Shown piece by piece: positions 25,246 to 34,231 of a DNA stretch of 64,000 bases. Under the pieces are notes generated by a model. The model had not been told where the DNA came from and made no database searches. It saw nothing but the letters and a program-made list of their open reading frames with translations. This DNA comes from Rhizobium sp. P40RR-XXII (GTDB taxonomy: Bacteria > Pseudomonadota > Alphaproteobacteria > Rhizobiales > Rhizobiaceae). Numbering within the stretch: position 1 is the stretch's first letter; each line of letters begins with the position of its first letter. Made by a program: the position numbers and the translations under genes. Location: positions 94,768-158,767 of the forward strand of contig NZ_JABAII010000015.1 in NCBI RefSeq assembly GCF_012641405.1, in the 5' to 3' direction.

Positions 25246-26256
25246 ATGCCCACATTGCTCACCCGACGCCGCCTGATGGCGGGCACGGCGCTGCTTCTTC
25301 CCGCCCTGACGCTCGGTCCCGATGCGCTCTTCGCCCAGGACAGCAGCGCAACACCATCAACGCCCGCTGCAACGGATAATTCGGCAACGCCCGACGCCAG
25401 CGGCCAGGGAATGCAGGGAACGGAAGGCGACGGCGGGTCGCAGGATAATTCGCAGCTGTCCGACGATGTCGACAAGCAGCTTGCCGATCTGGAAAAGAAG
25501 ACCGGCGGCCGCCTCGGCGTTTCCGTGCTCGACACTGAAACCAACATTTCGCTAGGTCATCGCGAGGAGGAGCGGTTCCCCCTGTGCAGCACCTACAAGG
25601 CGCTCGCTGTCGGTTTCGTGCTGGCGCGCGTCGATCAGGGTACAGAAAAGCTCGACCGTCGCGTTGCCTATGGCAAGGATAAGGTGGTCACCTATTCGCC
25701 TGAGACGGAAAAGCATGCCGGCGCCGACGGCATGACCGTGGCCGAACTTTGCGGCGCGGCGATCACGCTGAGCGACAATACGGCCGGCAACCTGCTGCTT
25801 GAAAGCTTCGGCGGTCCTGCTGCCTTGACCTCCTGGCTGCGCACCACCGGCGACACCGAAACCCGCCTCGACCGCAACGAGCCCGATGTCAACCAGGCGG
25901 TCAAGGATGACCCGCGCGATACGACGACGCCGGATGCGATGCTTGACAGTATCGGCCTCCTGACGCTCGGCAACACGCTGTCGGAAACCTCCAGGGATCA
26001 GTTGGTCAACTGGCTGGTCGCCAACACCACGGGCAATAATCGTCTGCGCGCCGGCCTGCCGAAGGAGTGGAAGGTCGGCGACAAGACGGGCACCGGCAAT
26101 AACGGCTCCTATGCCGATGTCGCCGTGATCTGGCCGCCGGAACGCGGGCCAATTCTGGTCACGACTTTCGTTGCGGAGGCGACCGCGCCGGCAAAAGACG
26201 TAGAGGCTGTCTTTGCCGAAGTTAGCAGGATCGTTACCGGAATGGTTGGGCAATAA
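25246..26256 (+). CDS. Class A serine beta-lactamase
   Basis: 336 residues. Hydrolyses beta-lactams in the periplasm. Signal peptide with twin arginines (RRR at 7-9) and AxA-type cut near residue 30. Catalytic motifs: S115TYK118 (SxxK), S176DN178 (SDN), E212PDVN216 (Glu/Asn of the omega loop) and K280TG282. Cys114 precedes the catalytic serine, as in some carbapenemases, but the usual partner cysteine after KTG is absent (TGTGNNG). A Ser/Thr/Ala/Gly-rich linker at about 31-75 is unusually long for the family. No AmpR-like regulator is adjacent; a terminator follows. Confidence 0.92.
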   Translation: MPTLLTRRRLMAGTALLLPALTLGPDALFAQDSSATPSTPAATDNSATPDASGQGMQGTEGDGGSQDNSQLSDDVDKQLADLEKKTGGRLGVSVLDTETNISLGHREEERFPLCSTYKALAVGFVLARVDQGTEKLDRRVAYGKDKVVTYSPETEKHAGADGMTVAELCGAAITLSDNTAGNLLLESFGGPAALTSWLRTTGDTETRLDRNEPDVNQAVKDDPRDTTTPDAMLDSIGLLTLGNTLSETSRDQLVNWLVANTTGNNRLRAGLPKEWKVGDKTGTGNNGSYADVAVIWPPERGPILVTTFVAEATAPAKDVEAVFAEVSRIVTGMVGQ

Positions 26257-26277
26257 CGAAATAAAATACATGAAAAC

Positions 26278-26319
26278 AAGATGATACGATCGTGAAGTGA
26301 ATCAGGATCGTATCGTCTT
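26278..26319. terminator. Hairpin between convergent genes (beta-lactamase end)
   Basis: Fourteen-bp stem AAGATGATACGATC (26278-26291) with GATCGTATCGTCTT (26306-26319), one G-U wobble, 14-nt loop. It is centred between the stops of the beta-lactamase and the convergent serine-rich protein gene. Confidence 0.65.
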
Positions 26320-26339
26320 CATGCAATCTGGTAATTTCT

Positions 26340-26879
26340 TCAGGCGATGGACAATGCCGAGGCGGCGCTGTCCGTTTCCTTGTCGTTATCGCCATTGCTG
26401 TCACCGTTGCCGGCGCCGAGCTTCTGCTTGATCTCGTTGGCGATCTGGTCGTTGATCGCCTTCTGCTCGTCGCCAGACAGGGCTTTGAAGGAATCTTCCG
26501 TCAGGCCGTGCGCTTCGAGATACTGTGCGCGGATCTTCTGTGCCGGCGTCATATTCGCCCATTTGGCAAATTCGTCCAGAATGTCCTGATCAGATTGCTT
26601 GCTCGACGAGGCCGAGCTGCTGGCGGAAGCGCTGGCACTCGGCTGGCCGTCGGTGGAGTCCGATGTGGAGGACGATCCCTGGCTGAGCTGGTTGATCCAG
26701 AAGCCGGAGGAAATGGAGGGGGGGACGCCGCTGGACGAGATAGAGGGTCGCTGCGAATCCCCCTGCTGACCGCCACCATCGCCTAGTAGCGAGAAGGTCG
26801 AGCTGTCGTCGCTGTCGCTGTTCTGCTGGCTGCGGATCGGCGTGCTGAAATAGTTCTGCGTGCTGTGATGCACTTTCAT
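26340..26879 (-). CDS. Serine-rich hypothetical protein
   Basis: 179 residues from the ATG at 26879 (MKVHHSTQNYFSTP), which has GGAGAG upstream. No signal peptide or membrane helix. Residues about 20-105 are low complexity, rich in Ser, Gln, Gly and Asp, including SASASASSSASSSK. Residues about 110-160 form a predicted helical unit (DEFAKWANMTPAQKIRAQYL, then EQKAINDQIANEIKQKL). The C-terminus is again Gly/Asn/Asp/Ser-rich. I do not recognise it. The disordered ends and a small helical core would fit a scaffold, a filament or a secreted factor, but nothing nearby indicates which. Confidence 0.7.
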   Translation of the reverse strand: MKVHHSTQNYFSTPIRSQQNSDSDDSSTFSLLGDGGGQQGDSQRPSISSSGVPPSISSGFWINQLSQGSSSTSDSTDGQPSASASASSSASSSKQSDQDILDEFAKWANMTPAQKIRAQYLEAHGLTEDSFKALSGDEQKAINDQIANEIKQKLGAGNGDSNGDNDKETDSAASALSIA

Positions 26880-26951
26880 CGTCGTGTCTCTCCATGGGTT
26901 GAGGAGACGATGACTCTGCAAGCATGCCCGGGGCTTATGCCTTCGGCCTTC

Positions 26952-28457
26952 TCAAGTGCCGCAGAAGGTCTGCAGCACGCGCTCGCTCGGCAGCGGAGGT
27001 TCGGCATAGGGCGCGAAGGCAGGCTGGTCTTCATAGGGTGTCGCGAGCACCTTCAGCAATGCTTCGAACAAGGAAAAATCATCGTCTTCAATCGCGGCCT
27101 CGATCGCTTGCTCGATCCGGTGATTGCGGGGGATGAAGGCCGGATTGACCCTGCGCATCGCCGCAGCGCGCGCTGCCGGCGTCTGAGGATCGCGGCTGAG
27201 ACGCTCGCGCCAGCGTTCAAGCCACAGCGTTGCGGATTGCGGGTCCTGAAAGGTGGCGCCAAAATCGCTGTCGTCCTTACCCGAGGCAATGGCGGCCAGC
27301 CGGCGGAAGGTGAGCGTAAAATCCGCACCCTGCTGCTGCATCGTTGCCAAGAGGGACTGGATCAGCTCCAGATCGCCGTCTTCCTCGCTCGCAAGCCCGA
27401 TCTTGGCGCGCATGCCGGCAAGCCAATGAGCCTGGAAGCGCTCGCCATAGGCCTTGATGATGGTGTTCGCCAGCTCGATGGCGGTATCGACGGAGGGGTC
27501 GATCAGCGGGATGAGCGTCTCGCCGAGGCGCGCGAGGTTCCACTGGCCGATGGCCGGCTGGTTGGCATAGGCATAGCGGCCGTTGCGGTCGATGGATGAG
27601 AAGACGGTCGCCGGATCATAGGCATCCATGAAGGCGCAGGGACCGAAATCGATCGTCTCACCCGATATGGTCATATTGTCGGTGTTCATCACGCCGTGGA
27701 TGAAGCCGACATGCAGCCACCGCGCGATCAGCGACGCTTGCCGTTCAGCAACGGCTTCCAGCAGCGCGAGATAGGGGTTGGCGCGGTCTCTGATCTCTGG
27801 ATAGTGCCTGCTGATGACATGATCCGCCAGCGTCCTGACGCTCTCCGTATCGCCGCGCGCGGCAAAGAATTGGAACGTGCCGACGCGGATATGGCTCGCC
27901 GCCACGCGGGTAAAGACCGCGCCGGGCAGCACTTCCTCGCGATAGACAGGCTCACCTGTCGTCACCGCCGCCAGCGCTCGCGTCGTCGGGATGCCGAGAG
28001 CGTGCATGGCTTCGCTGACGATATATTCGCGCAGAACCGGGCCGAGTGCCGCGCGCCCATCGCCACGGCGGGAAAACGGCGTTGGTCCCGAACCCTTGAG
28101 CTGGATGTCGCGGCGCCTGCCGTTGCGGTCCTTGACCTCGCCGAGAAGGATCGCGCGGCCATCGCCGAGCTGCGGCACGAAATTGCCGAACTGATGCCCG
28201 GCATAGGCCATGGCGATCGGCTGCGATCCCGGCGGCGGCTCGTTGCCGGAAAAGATCGCCGCAGCACTCTCTCTCAAAGCATCCACGTCGAGCCCGAGTT
28301 CCTGCGCCAGCGCTTCGTTGAACTTGATCAGCCTCGGCGCGACGACAGGTGTCGGCGCTTGGTCCGCGAAAAACTGCGGAGGCAGGCGTGCATAGCTGTT
28401 GTCGAAAGCGACCGGCGGCGCCCGAAGCGCGGTGTCATCGTGAAGAGGTGAGCTCAT
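26952..28457 (-). CDS. selO: Protein adenylyltransferase SelO (UPF0061)
   Basis: 501 residues. Pseudokinase-fold enzyme that transfers AMP to Ser/Thr/Tyr of target proteins. The hallmark run IQLKGSGPTPFSRRGDGRAA (about 106-125) is present, with Lys-Gly-Ser-Gly and the Arg/Asp residues. MAYAGHQFGNFVPQLGDGRA precedes it, and MNTDNM (catalytic Asp region) and DFGPCAFMD follow in the C-terminal half. The start at 28457 (MSSPLHDD) removes an unlike extension of 37 residues present in the longer open frame. No C-terminal selenocysteine or cysteine tail typical of mitochondrial SelO is visible; the end is QTFCGT, with a Cys near the terminus. Confidence 0.9.
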   Translation of the reverse strand: MSSPLHDDTALRAPPVAFDNSYARLPPQFFADQAPTPVVAPRLIKFNEALAQELGLDVDALRESAAAIFSGNEPPPGSQPIAMAYAGHQFGNFVPQLGDGRAILLGEVKDRNGRRRDIQLKGSGPTPFSRRGDGRAALGPVLREYIVSEAMHALGIPTTRALAAVTTGEPVYREEVLPGAVFTRVAASHIRVGTFQFFAARGDTESVRTLADHVISRHYPEIRDRANPYLALLEAVAERQASLIARWLHVGFIHGVMNTDNMTISGETIDFGPCAFMDAYDPATVFSSIDRNGRYAYANQPAIGQWNLARLGETLIPLIDPSVDTAIELANTIIKAYGERFQAHWLAGMRAKIGLASEEDGDLELIQSLLATMQQQGADFTLTFRRLAAIASGKDDSDFGATFQDPQSATLWLERWRERLSRDPQTPAARAAAMRRVNPAFIPRNHRIEQAIEAAIEDDDFSLFEALLKVLATPYEDQPAFAPYAEPPLPSERVLQTFCGT

Positions 28458-28527
28458 GGCTTTAAGGTAGGGTTGCCAAGAGGGAGGCGCAAGACACATA
28501 TCATAATCGGCTTTGCTGTCGCCGATC

Positions 28528-29055
28528 TCAATTTTCGCTCTCCTCCAGCTCGCGTGCCATCTCCGCAAGCTTGCGCACCGTATTGAGATTTCTCGCCGTT
28601 CCCGCCTTCAGCGCCGGCAGCTTCAGTTTCGAGCGTCCCGAGCCATCGGGATAGTGCACGTAGACTTCCCTGCCGGCGACATGCACCTCCTCGCCACCGG
28701 GTGCGACGAGCTTGGTGAGTGCATCCTCAGGTGCCGCATCCCGCAGGAAGTTCACCAGCAGGTAGTTCGGCTTGGCGTGCGGGAAGGGCGAGTTTTCCGC
28801 CACCCTTTCCAGAGCCTCGCGGCTGCGCAGGATGACGCCGGGCGACTTGCCCATCTTGTTTGCCAGCGCGCCTTCCAGAAGAGTCTGAGCCGTCGCCTCA
28901 CCCTCTTCGGTGCGGAAGACCACATTGCCGCTCTGGATATAAGTCTTCACATCCTTGAAGCCGATCTCCTCGCAGAGCGCCTTGAGATCGGCCATGGAGA
29001 GCATGCCGGTGCCGCCGACATTGACGGCACGCAGCAGGGCGACGAAGACGGTCAT
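28528..29055 (-). CDS. DUF1697 family protein
   Basis: 175 residues beginning TVFVALLRAVNVGGTGMLSM, the DUF1697 signature, followed by LKALCEEIGFKDVKTYIQSGNVVF, another conserved block. Cytoplasmic, two ferredoxin-like lobes expected from the family. Function unknown. It is 21 nt downstream of the oligopeptidase B stop-start boundary on the same strand and may be co-transcribed with it. Confidence 0.88.
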   Translation of the reverse strand: MTVFVALLRAVNVGGTGMLSMADLKALCEEIGFKDVKTYIQSGNVVFRTEEGEATAQTLLEGALANKMGKSPGVILRSREALERVAENSPFPHAKPNYLLVNFLRDAAPEDALTKLVAPGGEEVHVAGREVYVHYPDGSGRSKLKLPALKAGTARNLNTVRKLAEMARELEESEN

Positions 29056-29076
29056 GGCTTTCTCCTGCCGTTCTGC

Positions 29077-31170
29077 TTACATTTTCTCGGCGACCTTGAC
29101 GGCGAAGGCATATTCGAACGCCACCTCCTCCAGACGCTGGAAGCGGCCGGAAGCGCCACCATGGCCGGCGTCCATGTTGGTCTTCAGGAGGATGGGCGCA
29201 TTGCTCGTCGTCTTCTCGCGTAGCTTGGCAACCCACTTGGCCGGCTCCCAATAGGTGACACGCGGGTCGGTGAGCCCGCCGAGCGCAAGGATCGGCGGAT
29301 AGGGCTTTTCGCCGACATTGTCATAGGGGCTGTAGGCGGCGATCTGCTCGTATTCTTGCTTGCTTTCGATCGGATTGCCCCATTCCGGCCATTCCGGCGG
29401 CGTCAGCGGCAGGGTGTCGTCCAGCATGGTGTTGAGCACGTCGACGAAGGGCACGGCGGCGATGATGCCGGCGAATTTCTCCGGCGCCATGTTGGCAACG
29501 GCGCCCATCAGCATGCCGCCGGCCGATCCGCCCTCGGCGATGATCTTCGCGTAAGAGGTGAACTTCTCCTGATTCAAATAGTCTGCTGCGGCGATGAAGT
29601 CCCTGAAGGTATTGGTCTTCTTCTCCATCTTGCCGTCTTCGTACCAGGCAAAGCCCTTGTCCTTGCCGCCGCGGATATGGGCGACGGCATAAACGAAGCC
29701 GCGATCGGCGAGTGACAGGCAATTGGTATTGAAGCCGGCCGGAATGGTGACGCCGTAGGCGCCGTAGCCATAGAGAAGGCAAGGCGCGGAGCCGTCGAGC
29801 GGCGTGTCCTTGCGATAGAGCAGCGTCACCGGCACCCGCTCGCCGTCCCAGGCCGGCGCGAAGACGCGGCGCGTCACGTAGTCATCGGGATTGTGACCGG
29901 AAGGCACTTCCTGAGTCTTCAAGAGGGTGCGCTCGCGCGTCACCATGTTGTAGTCGTAAAGTTGGCTCGGCGTCGTCATCGACGAATAAGAGAAGCGGAT
30001 GACATCCGTGTCGTATTCGGCGGCACCCTGCAGGCCGAGCGCATAGGCCTCCTCTTCAAAGGCAATGGCATGTTCCTCGCCGCTGCGGCGATCACGGATG
30101 ATGATGCGCGGCAGGCCGTCCTTGCGTTCCAGCCAGATGAGGTGGCGGGCATAGGCGAGATGGCTGAGGATCAGCGTACCCGGCTTGTGAGCAACGATCT
30201 CTCGCCAGTTTTCCTTGCCCGGCTTCTCCGCCGGCGTCTCCATGATCTTGAAATCCTTGGCGTCGCCGTCATTGGTGAGAATGTAGAAGACGTCGCCGCC
30301 CTCGGTGATCTCATATTCGATCTCGGTTTCGCGCTCGGCCACGATCTTGGGTTCGGCGGTCAGGTCGGAGGTCGGGATGATGCGGTATTCGCTGGTTTCG
30401 TGATCGTGGATATCGATGAAGATATAGTCGTCGAGCAGCGAGCCGCCGACGCCCATGAAGAAGCCCGGATCTTCCTCTTCATAGACGAGCCGGTCGTCTG
30501 CTTGCGGCGTGCCGATGATATGATGGAAGATCTTCGAAGGGCGATGGTTCTCGTCCTGCAGCGTGTAGAAGAAGCTCTTGCCGTCGGGCGCCCAGACGGC
30601 ATCGCCGCCGGTATTTTCGATCACATCGGCCAGATCTTCGCCGGTCTCGAAATTGCGGATCTTCAGTGTGAAATATTCCGAGCCCTTGTCGTCATAGCCC
30701 CAGATGCCATGGCTGTGGTCGGAGGAATGGTCGAGGCCGGAAAGACGGAAATAGGATTTTCCTTCATTCTCCCTGTCGCCGTTCAACAGCAGCTTGCGCT
30801 CGCCGCCGTTGCGCGGCTCACGGAAAAAATGGGGCTGCTCGCCGCCGGTGACGAAGAGCGTGCCGTAGGCATAAGGGCCGTCCTTCATCGGGATCGAGCT
30901 GTCATCCTCCTTGATGCGTCCCTTCATCTCGCCGAAAAGAACCTTCTGCAGCTCCTTGGTGTCCGCCATCGCGGCATTCATGTAGGCGTTCTCAGCCTCC
31001 AGATGTGCCCGGATTTCCGGTGCCAGGATCGACGGATCCTTGAACATCGCCTGCCAGTTATCAGCGCGCAGCCAGGCATAATCGTCGGTGCGGGCAATGC
31101 CGTGACGCGTATCCGTGAGCGGCTTTTTCGGGGCGACGGGCGGGGTGGGAAGATTCTTGAAAACTGGCAC
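29077..31170 (-). CDS. ptrB: Oligopeptidase B (S9 serine peptidase)
   Basis: 697 residues from a GTG at 31170 (VPVFKNLPTPPVAPK); the open frame to 31251 has no family match. N-terminal seven-bladed propeller (about 70-410) and C-terminal alpha/beta hydrolase. The catalytic Ser lies in EGGSAGGMLMG near 529, the Asp in the segment after LGGLTDPRV and the His in DAGHGGASG near 668. Cleaves short peptides after Lys or Arg. Residues GGKDKGFAWYEDGK just before the nucleophile match oligopeptidase B rather than prolyl oligopeptidase. Confidence 0.9.
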   Translation of the reverse strand: MPVFKNLPTPPVAPKKPLTDTRHGIARTDDYAWLRADNWQAMFKDPSILAPEIRAHLEAENAYMNAAMADTKELQKVLFGEMKGRIKEDDSSIPMKDGPYAYGTLFVTGGEQPHFFREPRNGGERKLLLNGDRENEGKSYFRLSGLDHSSDHSHGIWGYDDKGSEYFTLKIRNFETGEDLADVIENTGGDAVWAPDGKSFFYTLQDENHRPSKIFHHIIGTPQADDRLVYEEEDPGFFMGVGGSLLDDYIFIDIHDHETSEYRIIPTSDLTAEPKIVAERETEIEYEITEGGDVFYILTNDGDAKDFKIMETPAEKPGKENWREIVAHKPGTLILSHLAYARHLIWLERKDGLPRIIIRDRRSGEEHAIAFEEEAYALGLQGAAEYDTDVIRFSYSSMTTPSQLYDYNMVTRERTLLKTQEVPSGHNPDDYVTRRVFAPAWDGERVPVTLLYRKDTPLDGSAPCLLYGYGAYGVTIPAGFNTNCLSLADRGFVYAVAHIRGGKDKGFAWYEDGKMEKKTNTFRDFIAAADYLNQEKFTSYAKIIAEGGSAGGMLMGAVANMAPEKFAGIIAAVPFVDVLNTMLDDTLPLTPPEWPEWGNPIESKQEYEQIAAYSPYDNVGEKPYPPILALGGLTDPRVTYWEPAKWVAKLREKTTSNAPILLKTNMDAGHGGASGRFQRLEEVAFEYAFAVKVAEKM

Positions 31171-31456
31171 GGGAGTACTTTCTCTGGTGTGAAAGTCGGA
31201 TGTGAAGAGAAGAGAGAAATAGAGGGCGCCGACCTTAGGTTCAAGCGGCAAGTCCGCTGCTCAAGTTTCATGCAAGCCGTCAATATTAATCTCGATCGAA
31301 CAGGCGGCTCCCGGGATGCGCGAATGCGCGCTGCCTTGATGAGACCACATTCTTTACCGAAGTCGGCATACAGTGCGTCGACATGAAGGCGGTCAAGGCC
31401 TTTCCTGATGGAACCGACGCACTCAAAATCCAAAACAATGCAAGGGACCGGTCTTC

Positions 31457-31846
31457 ATGCTGAAACTCTTCGCCATCCTTATTCCATTGGTTTCCGTCGC
31501 TACCTCCGCCTTCGCCGTCGATCAGGGCATCAAGAAGCAATTGGAGAAACTCGATCCATCGGAGCGGATGGAGCAAGCATGCGATGCCGAAGCCATGAAG
31601 CGGATTGGTACGGACAAGACGGGTTTCAAGCCGGACAAGGTGATCGCATATACTTTCGGCGATCCCGATATGAAACCGGACGCCATGGATGCCCCCGGCG
31701 CGGTTTTCCGCAGCAAGGGTGACTGGTATCACCTCTCGTACACATGCGTGACCGGCCCGCAGCATATCAATGTTCGGGATCTGAGCTACCAGATCGGCGA
31801 CAAGGTGCCGCGCGATGCCTGGCAGCAACATTATCTCTACGACTGA
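31457..31846 (+). CDS. DUF930 secreted protein
   Basis: 129 residues with a signal peptide (MLKLFAILIPLVSVATSAFA, cut near 20). DUF930 core: LEKLDPSERMEQACDAEAM (about 29-47), Cys43 and Cys97 likely forming a disulfide, and a DWYHLSYTC block. Found throughout rhizobia as single secreted genes of unknown function. The 286-bp gap before it shows no distinctive element. Confidence 0.82.
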   Translation: MLKLFAILIPLVSVATSAFAVDQGIKKQLEKLDPSERMEQACDAEAMKRIGTDKTGFKPDKVIAYTFGDPDMKPDAMDAPGAVFRSKGDWYHLSYTCVTGPQHINVRDLSYQIGDKVPRDAWQQHYLYD

Positions 31847-31918
31847 GCGCTTCCGACACCCTGCCGGCTGACGACCACAATCCGGCTTGATGTCGCCAAA
31901 GCCCGATGTGATCGAACC

Positions 31919-32251
31919 CTACCGCCGTCTCTGGGACTCTACGCGCGTTAGCTCTGTCAAGATATGCTCCTGCACATCGATCGGCTGACGGCAGACAGCG
32001 TCCGTCAGGTCACGCAGCGTCGCCCTCAGGCTATGAAGCTGATCCACCAGATCCATGACGACATCGACGCCGGGTTCGTTGAGGCCCATTGCTCTGTCGA
32101 GATCGAGGATCAGTTGGCCGCGCGCAATATCGGCTTCGCGAAAATTCCGGCCCTGATCCGTCTCTTCCGGCACCAGCCAGCCCTGTGAGATCCAGATTTC
32201 CAGCACCGTGGTCTCGATCTGGAGGTGCAGTCGAAACTCGCGCTCGTTCAT
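31919..32251 (-). CDS. cbpM: Chaperone modulator CbpM
   Basis: 110 residues, MerR-like helix-turn-helix without a DNA-binding operon context. CbpM inhibits the J-domain of CbpA. The N-terminal block EFRLHLQIETTVLEIWISQGWL matches CbpM, and the coiled tail (about 60-100) follows. Its start is 3 nt after the cbpA stop, so they form a tight operon in the same order as in E. coli. Confidence 0.87.
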   Translation of the reverse strand: MNEREFRLHLQIETTVLEIWISQGWLVPEETDQGRNFREADIARGQLILDLDRAMGLNEPGVDVVMDLVDQLHSLRATLRDLTDAVCRQPIDVQEHILTELTRVESQRRR

Positions 32252-32254
32252 CGC

Positions 32255-33166
32255 TTATCCTCCCATGGTCTTTCTGGGATCTTGCGTCTTGCCTGCCTCC
32301 CATTCGGAAACGAAGCGCGTCAGCTCGGGATCCGCCGTATCCGGCAGGACGATCTTCAGGGAGACATAGGCATCGCCGTTTTCCTTGCCGCGCACGGGCG
32401 CTCCCTTGCCCTTCAGGCGCAGCACCTTGCCCGTATTGGAGTTCGGCGCGAGGGTAACGGTCACCGCGCCGGAAGGCGTCGGAACCCGGATCTTGCCGCC
32501 GAGCACTGCTTCCGACAGCGAGATCGGCAGTTCCATCCGAATGTCGTCGCCATCGCGGGTATAGAAGCGATGCGGGCGGACGTGCACCGCAATCAGCGCA
32601 TCGCCGGGCGCACCGCCGCCGAAGCCCGGATCTCCTTTGCCCTTCAGGCGGAGCGTCTGAGCGTCACGCGTGCCGGGCGGGATCTGGACGTCAAGCGCCG
32701 GTCCGTCGGGCAAGCTGATCTGCTTCTTCACGCCGTTGATGGCGTCAAGAAAGTCGACCTCCATCGTATAGTGACGGTCTTGACCCTGCATCTGGGATTG
32801 GCCTCGGCTGCGCCGTGAAAAGAAGCTGGAAAATACGTCGTCGGCATCGCCGAAATCGGCAAAGCCGCCGGCGTTCTGATAGCGACCGCGCTGGCCTTCA
32901 TTCGCCGCATAGTCACGGTAATAGTTGCGCGGCGCCTGCTCGGCACCGCTGCTGTCGATCTCGCCGCGGTCGAACCGCGCGCGCTTGTCCTCATCGCCGA
33001 GAATGCCGTAAGCTGCCGAGGCTTCCTTGAACTTTTCCTCGGCCTGCTTGTCACCGGGGTTGAGATCCGGGTGCAGCTTCTTGGCAAGCTTGCGATAGGC
33101 GCTTTGAATATCCTTTTGCGGAGCGTCCCGCTTTACGCCCAGAACTTCATAGGGATCGCGACTCAT
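32255..33166 (-). CDS. cbpA: DnaJ-family co-chaperone CbpA
   Basis: 303 residues from the ATG at 33166 (MSRDPYEVLG). J-domain at 1-70 with HPD at 32-34, a Gly/Arg/Gln/Ser linker (about 85-130, containing FSRRSRGQSQMQGQD), and two C-terminal substrate-binding domains (about 130-300; EVDFLDAINGVKK, then ELPISLSEAVLGG). No zinc-finger, as in CbpA rather than DnaJ. Works with DnaK; activity is curbed by CbpM, encoded immediately downstream. Confidence 0.88.
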   Translation of the reverse strand: MSRDPYEVLGVKRDAPQKDIQSAYRKLAKKLHPDLNPGDKQAEEKFKEASAAYGILGDEDKRARFDRGEIDSSGAEQAPRNYYRDYAANEGQRGRYQNAGGFADFGDADDVFSSFFSRRSRGQSQMQGQDRHYTMEVDFLDAINGVKKQISLPDGPALDVQIPPGTRDAQTLRLKGKGDPGFGGGAPGDALIAVHVRPHRFYTRDGDDIRMELPISLSEAVLGGKIRVPTPSGAVTVTLAPNSNTGKVLRLKGKGAPVRGKENGDAYVSLKIVLPDTADPELTRFVSEWEAGKTQDPRKTMGG

Positions 33167-33427
33167 GCATGTCTCTCTTTGGAGCACGGAAAAATACGCA
33201 GATAGTGCTACGGCAACCTCATATCAATCGTAGCATAGACGCCGCCTGGTTGAAGCCCGGACTTCGCGGCTTTGATATCCGGCGCACTTGTAATGTGAAA
33301 TGAGCGTGAACCCTGCCGGTCTGCCATATTTCCGGCGTGTTGACGGATAATGGCGGGCACTGCGGCTGAAATGATCATCATTCGGCCGCCCGATTTCGTT
33401 TGCTTGATCAACCCGGTGGCCTCCTTG

Positions 33428-34219
33428 ATGAAACGCCTGTTGCCGACATTAGTGGTTCTGCTTGCCGCGCAAGCTGTCCTTGCCGCGCAGCCGGAGCAGC
33501 CGCCCGCCGGTTGGCCGCAACTGCCGCCGAAGGCGCCGGCCTCGAACGTCAAACTTGTCGAGCCGCATCTGCACGTCAATCGGGCGGGCAAGGGCGCACC
33601 CCGTGTTGCGCTCACTTTCGATGCCTGCATGGGCAAGACCGATCCGCGCATTCTGAGCACGCTTGTCGATCAGCGCATCCCGGCGACGATCTTCGTCACC
33701 GCGCGCTGGCTGCGCACCAATCCCGATGCGCTCGCCATCTTCCTGGCCAATCCAGATCTCTTCGAACTGGAAAATCACGGGCAGAACCATATTCCGGCCG
33801 TCGACATTCCGACCAGGGTCTACGGCATCCCGGCCGCCGGCTCGCCGCAGGCTGTCGCGCAGGAAGTCAAGGGCGGTGCCGATGCTATGATCGCCGCCGG
33901 GATTCCACAGCCGCGCTGGTTTCGCGGCGCGACCGCGAAATACAGCCTTTCCGCCATCGCGCAGATCCGTGGCATGGGCTATCGGATTGCCGGCTATTCG
34001 GTGAATGGCGACAGCGGTTCGCTGCTGCCGGCCAAGATGGTGGAGAAGCAATATGCCTCCGCCAGGGACGGCGACGTCATCATCTCCCATATCAACCAGC
34101 CGACACATGCGGCGGGCGAGGGGGTTGCGGCCAGCATCCTCGCGCTGAAGGCGAAGGGCGTGGAGTTCGTTCGCCTGCAGGATATCCCCGAAAAGGGCGA
34201 CGACGGCACGACGAATTGA
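33428..34219 (+). CDS. NodB-like polysaccharide deacetylase, atypical motif
   Basis: 263 residues from the ATG at 33428, with a signal peptide (LLPTLVVLLAAQAVLAA). Carbohydrate esterase 4 fold: ALTFDACMGKTDPRIL (about 61-76) and ENHGQNHIP (about 118-126). The usual TFDD carries base Asp and metal Asp; here it is TFDAC, so the second Asp is replaced by Ala, while the His pair HGQNH is kept. Whether metal binding or activity is altered is unknown. RWFRGATAKYS resembles the arginine block of the fold. Secreted or periplasmic. Next to an AI-2E family transporter on the opposite strand. Confidence 0.8.
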   Translation: MKRLLPTLVVLLAAQAVLAAQPEQPPAGWPQLPPKAPASNVKLVEPHLHVNRAGKGAPRVALTFDACMGKTDPRILSTLVDQRIPATIFVTARWLRTNPDALAIFLANPDLFELENHGQNHIPAVDIPTRVYGIPAAGSPQAVAQEVKGGADAMIAAGIPQPRWFRGATAKYSLSAIAQIRGMGYRIAGYSVNGDSGSLLPAKMVEKQYASARDGDVIISHINQPTHAAGEGVAASILALKAKGVEFVRLQDIPEKGDDGTTN

Positions 34220-34231
34220 GTGTTTAAGGGG

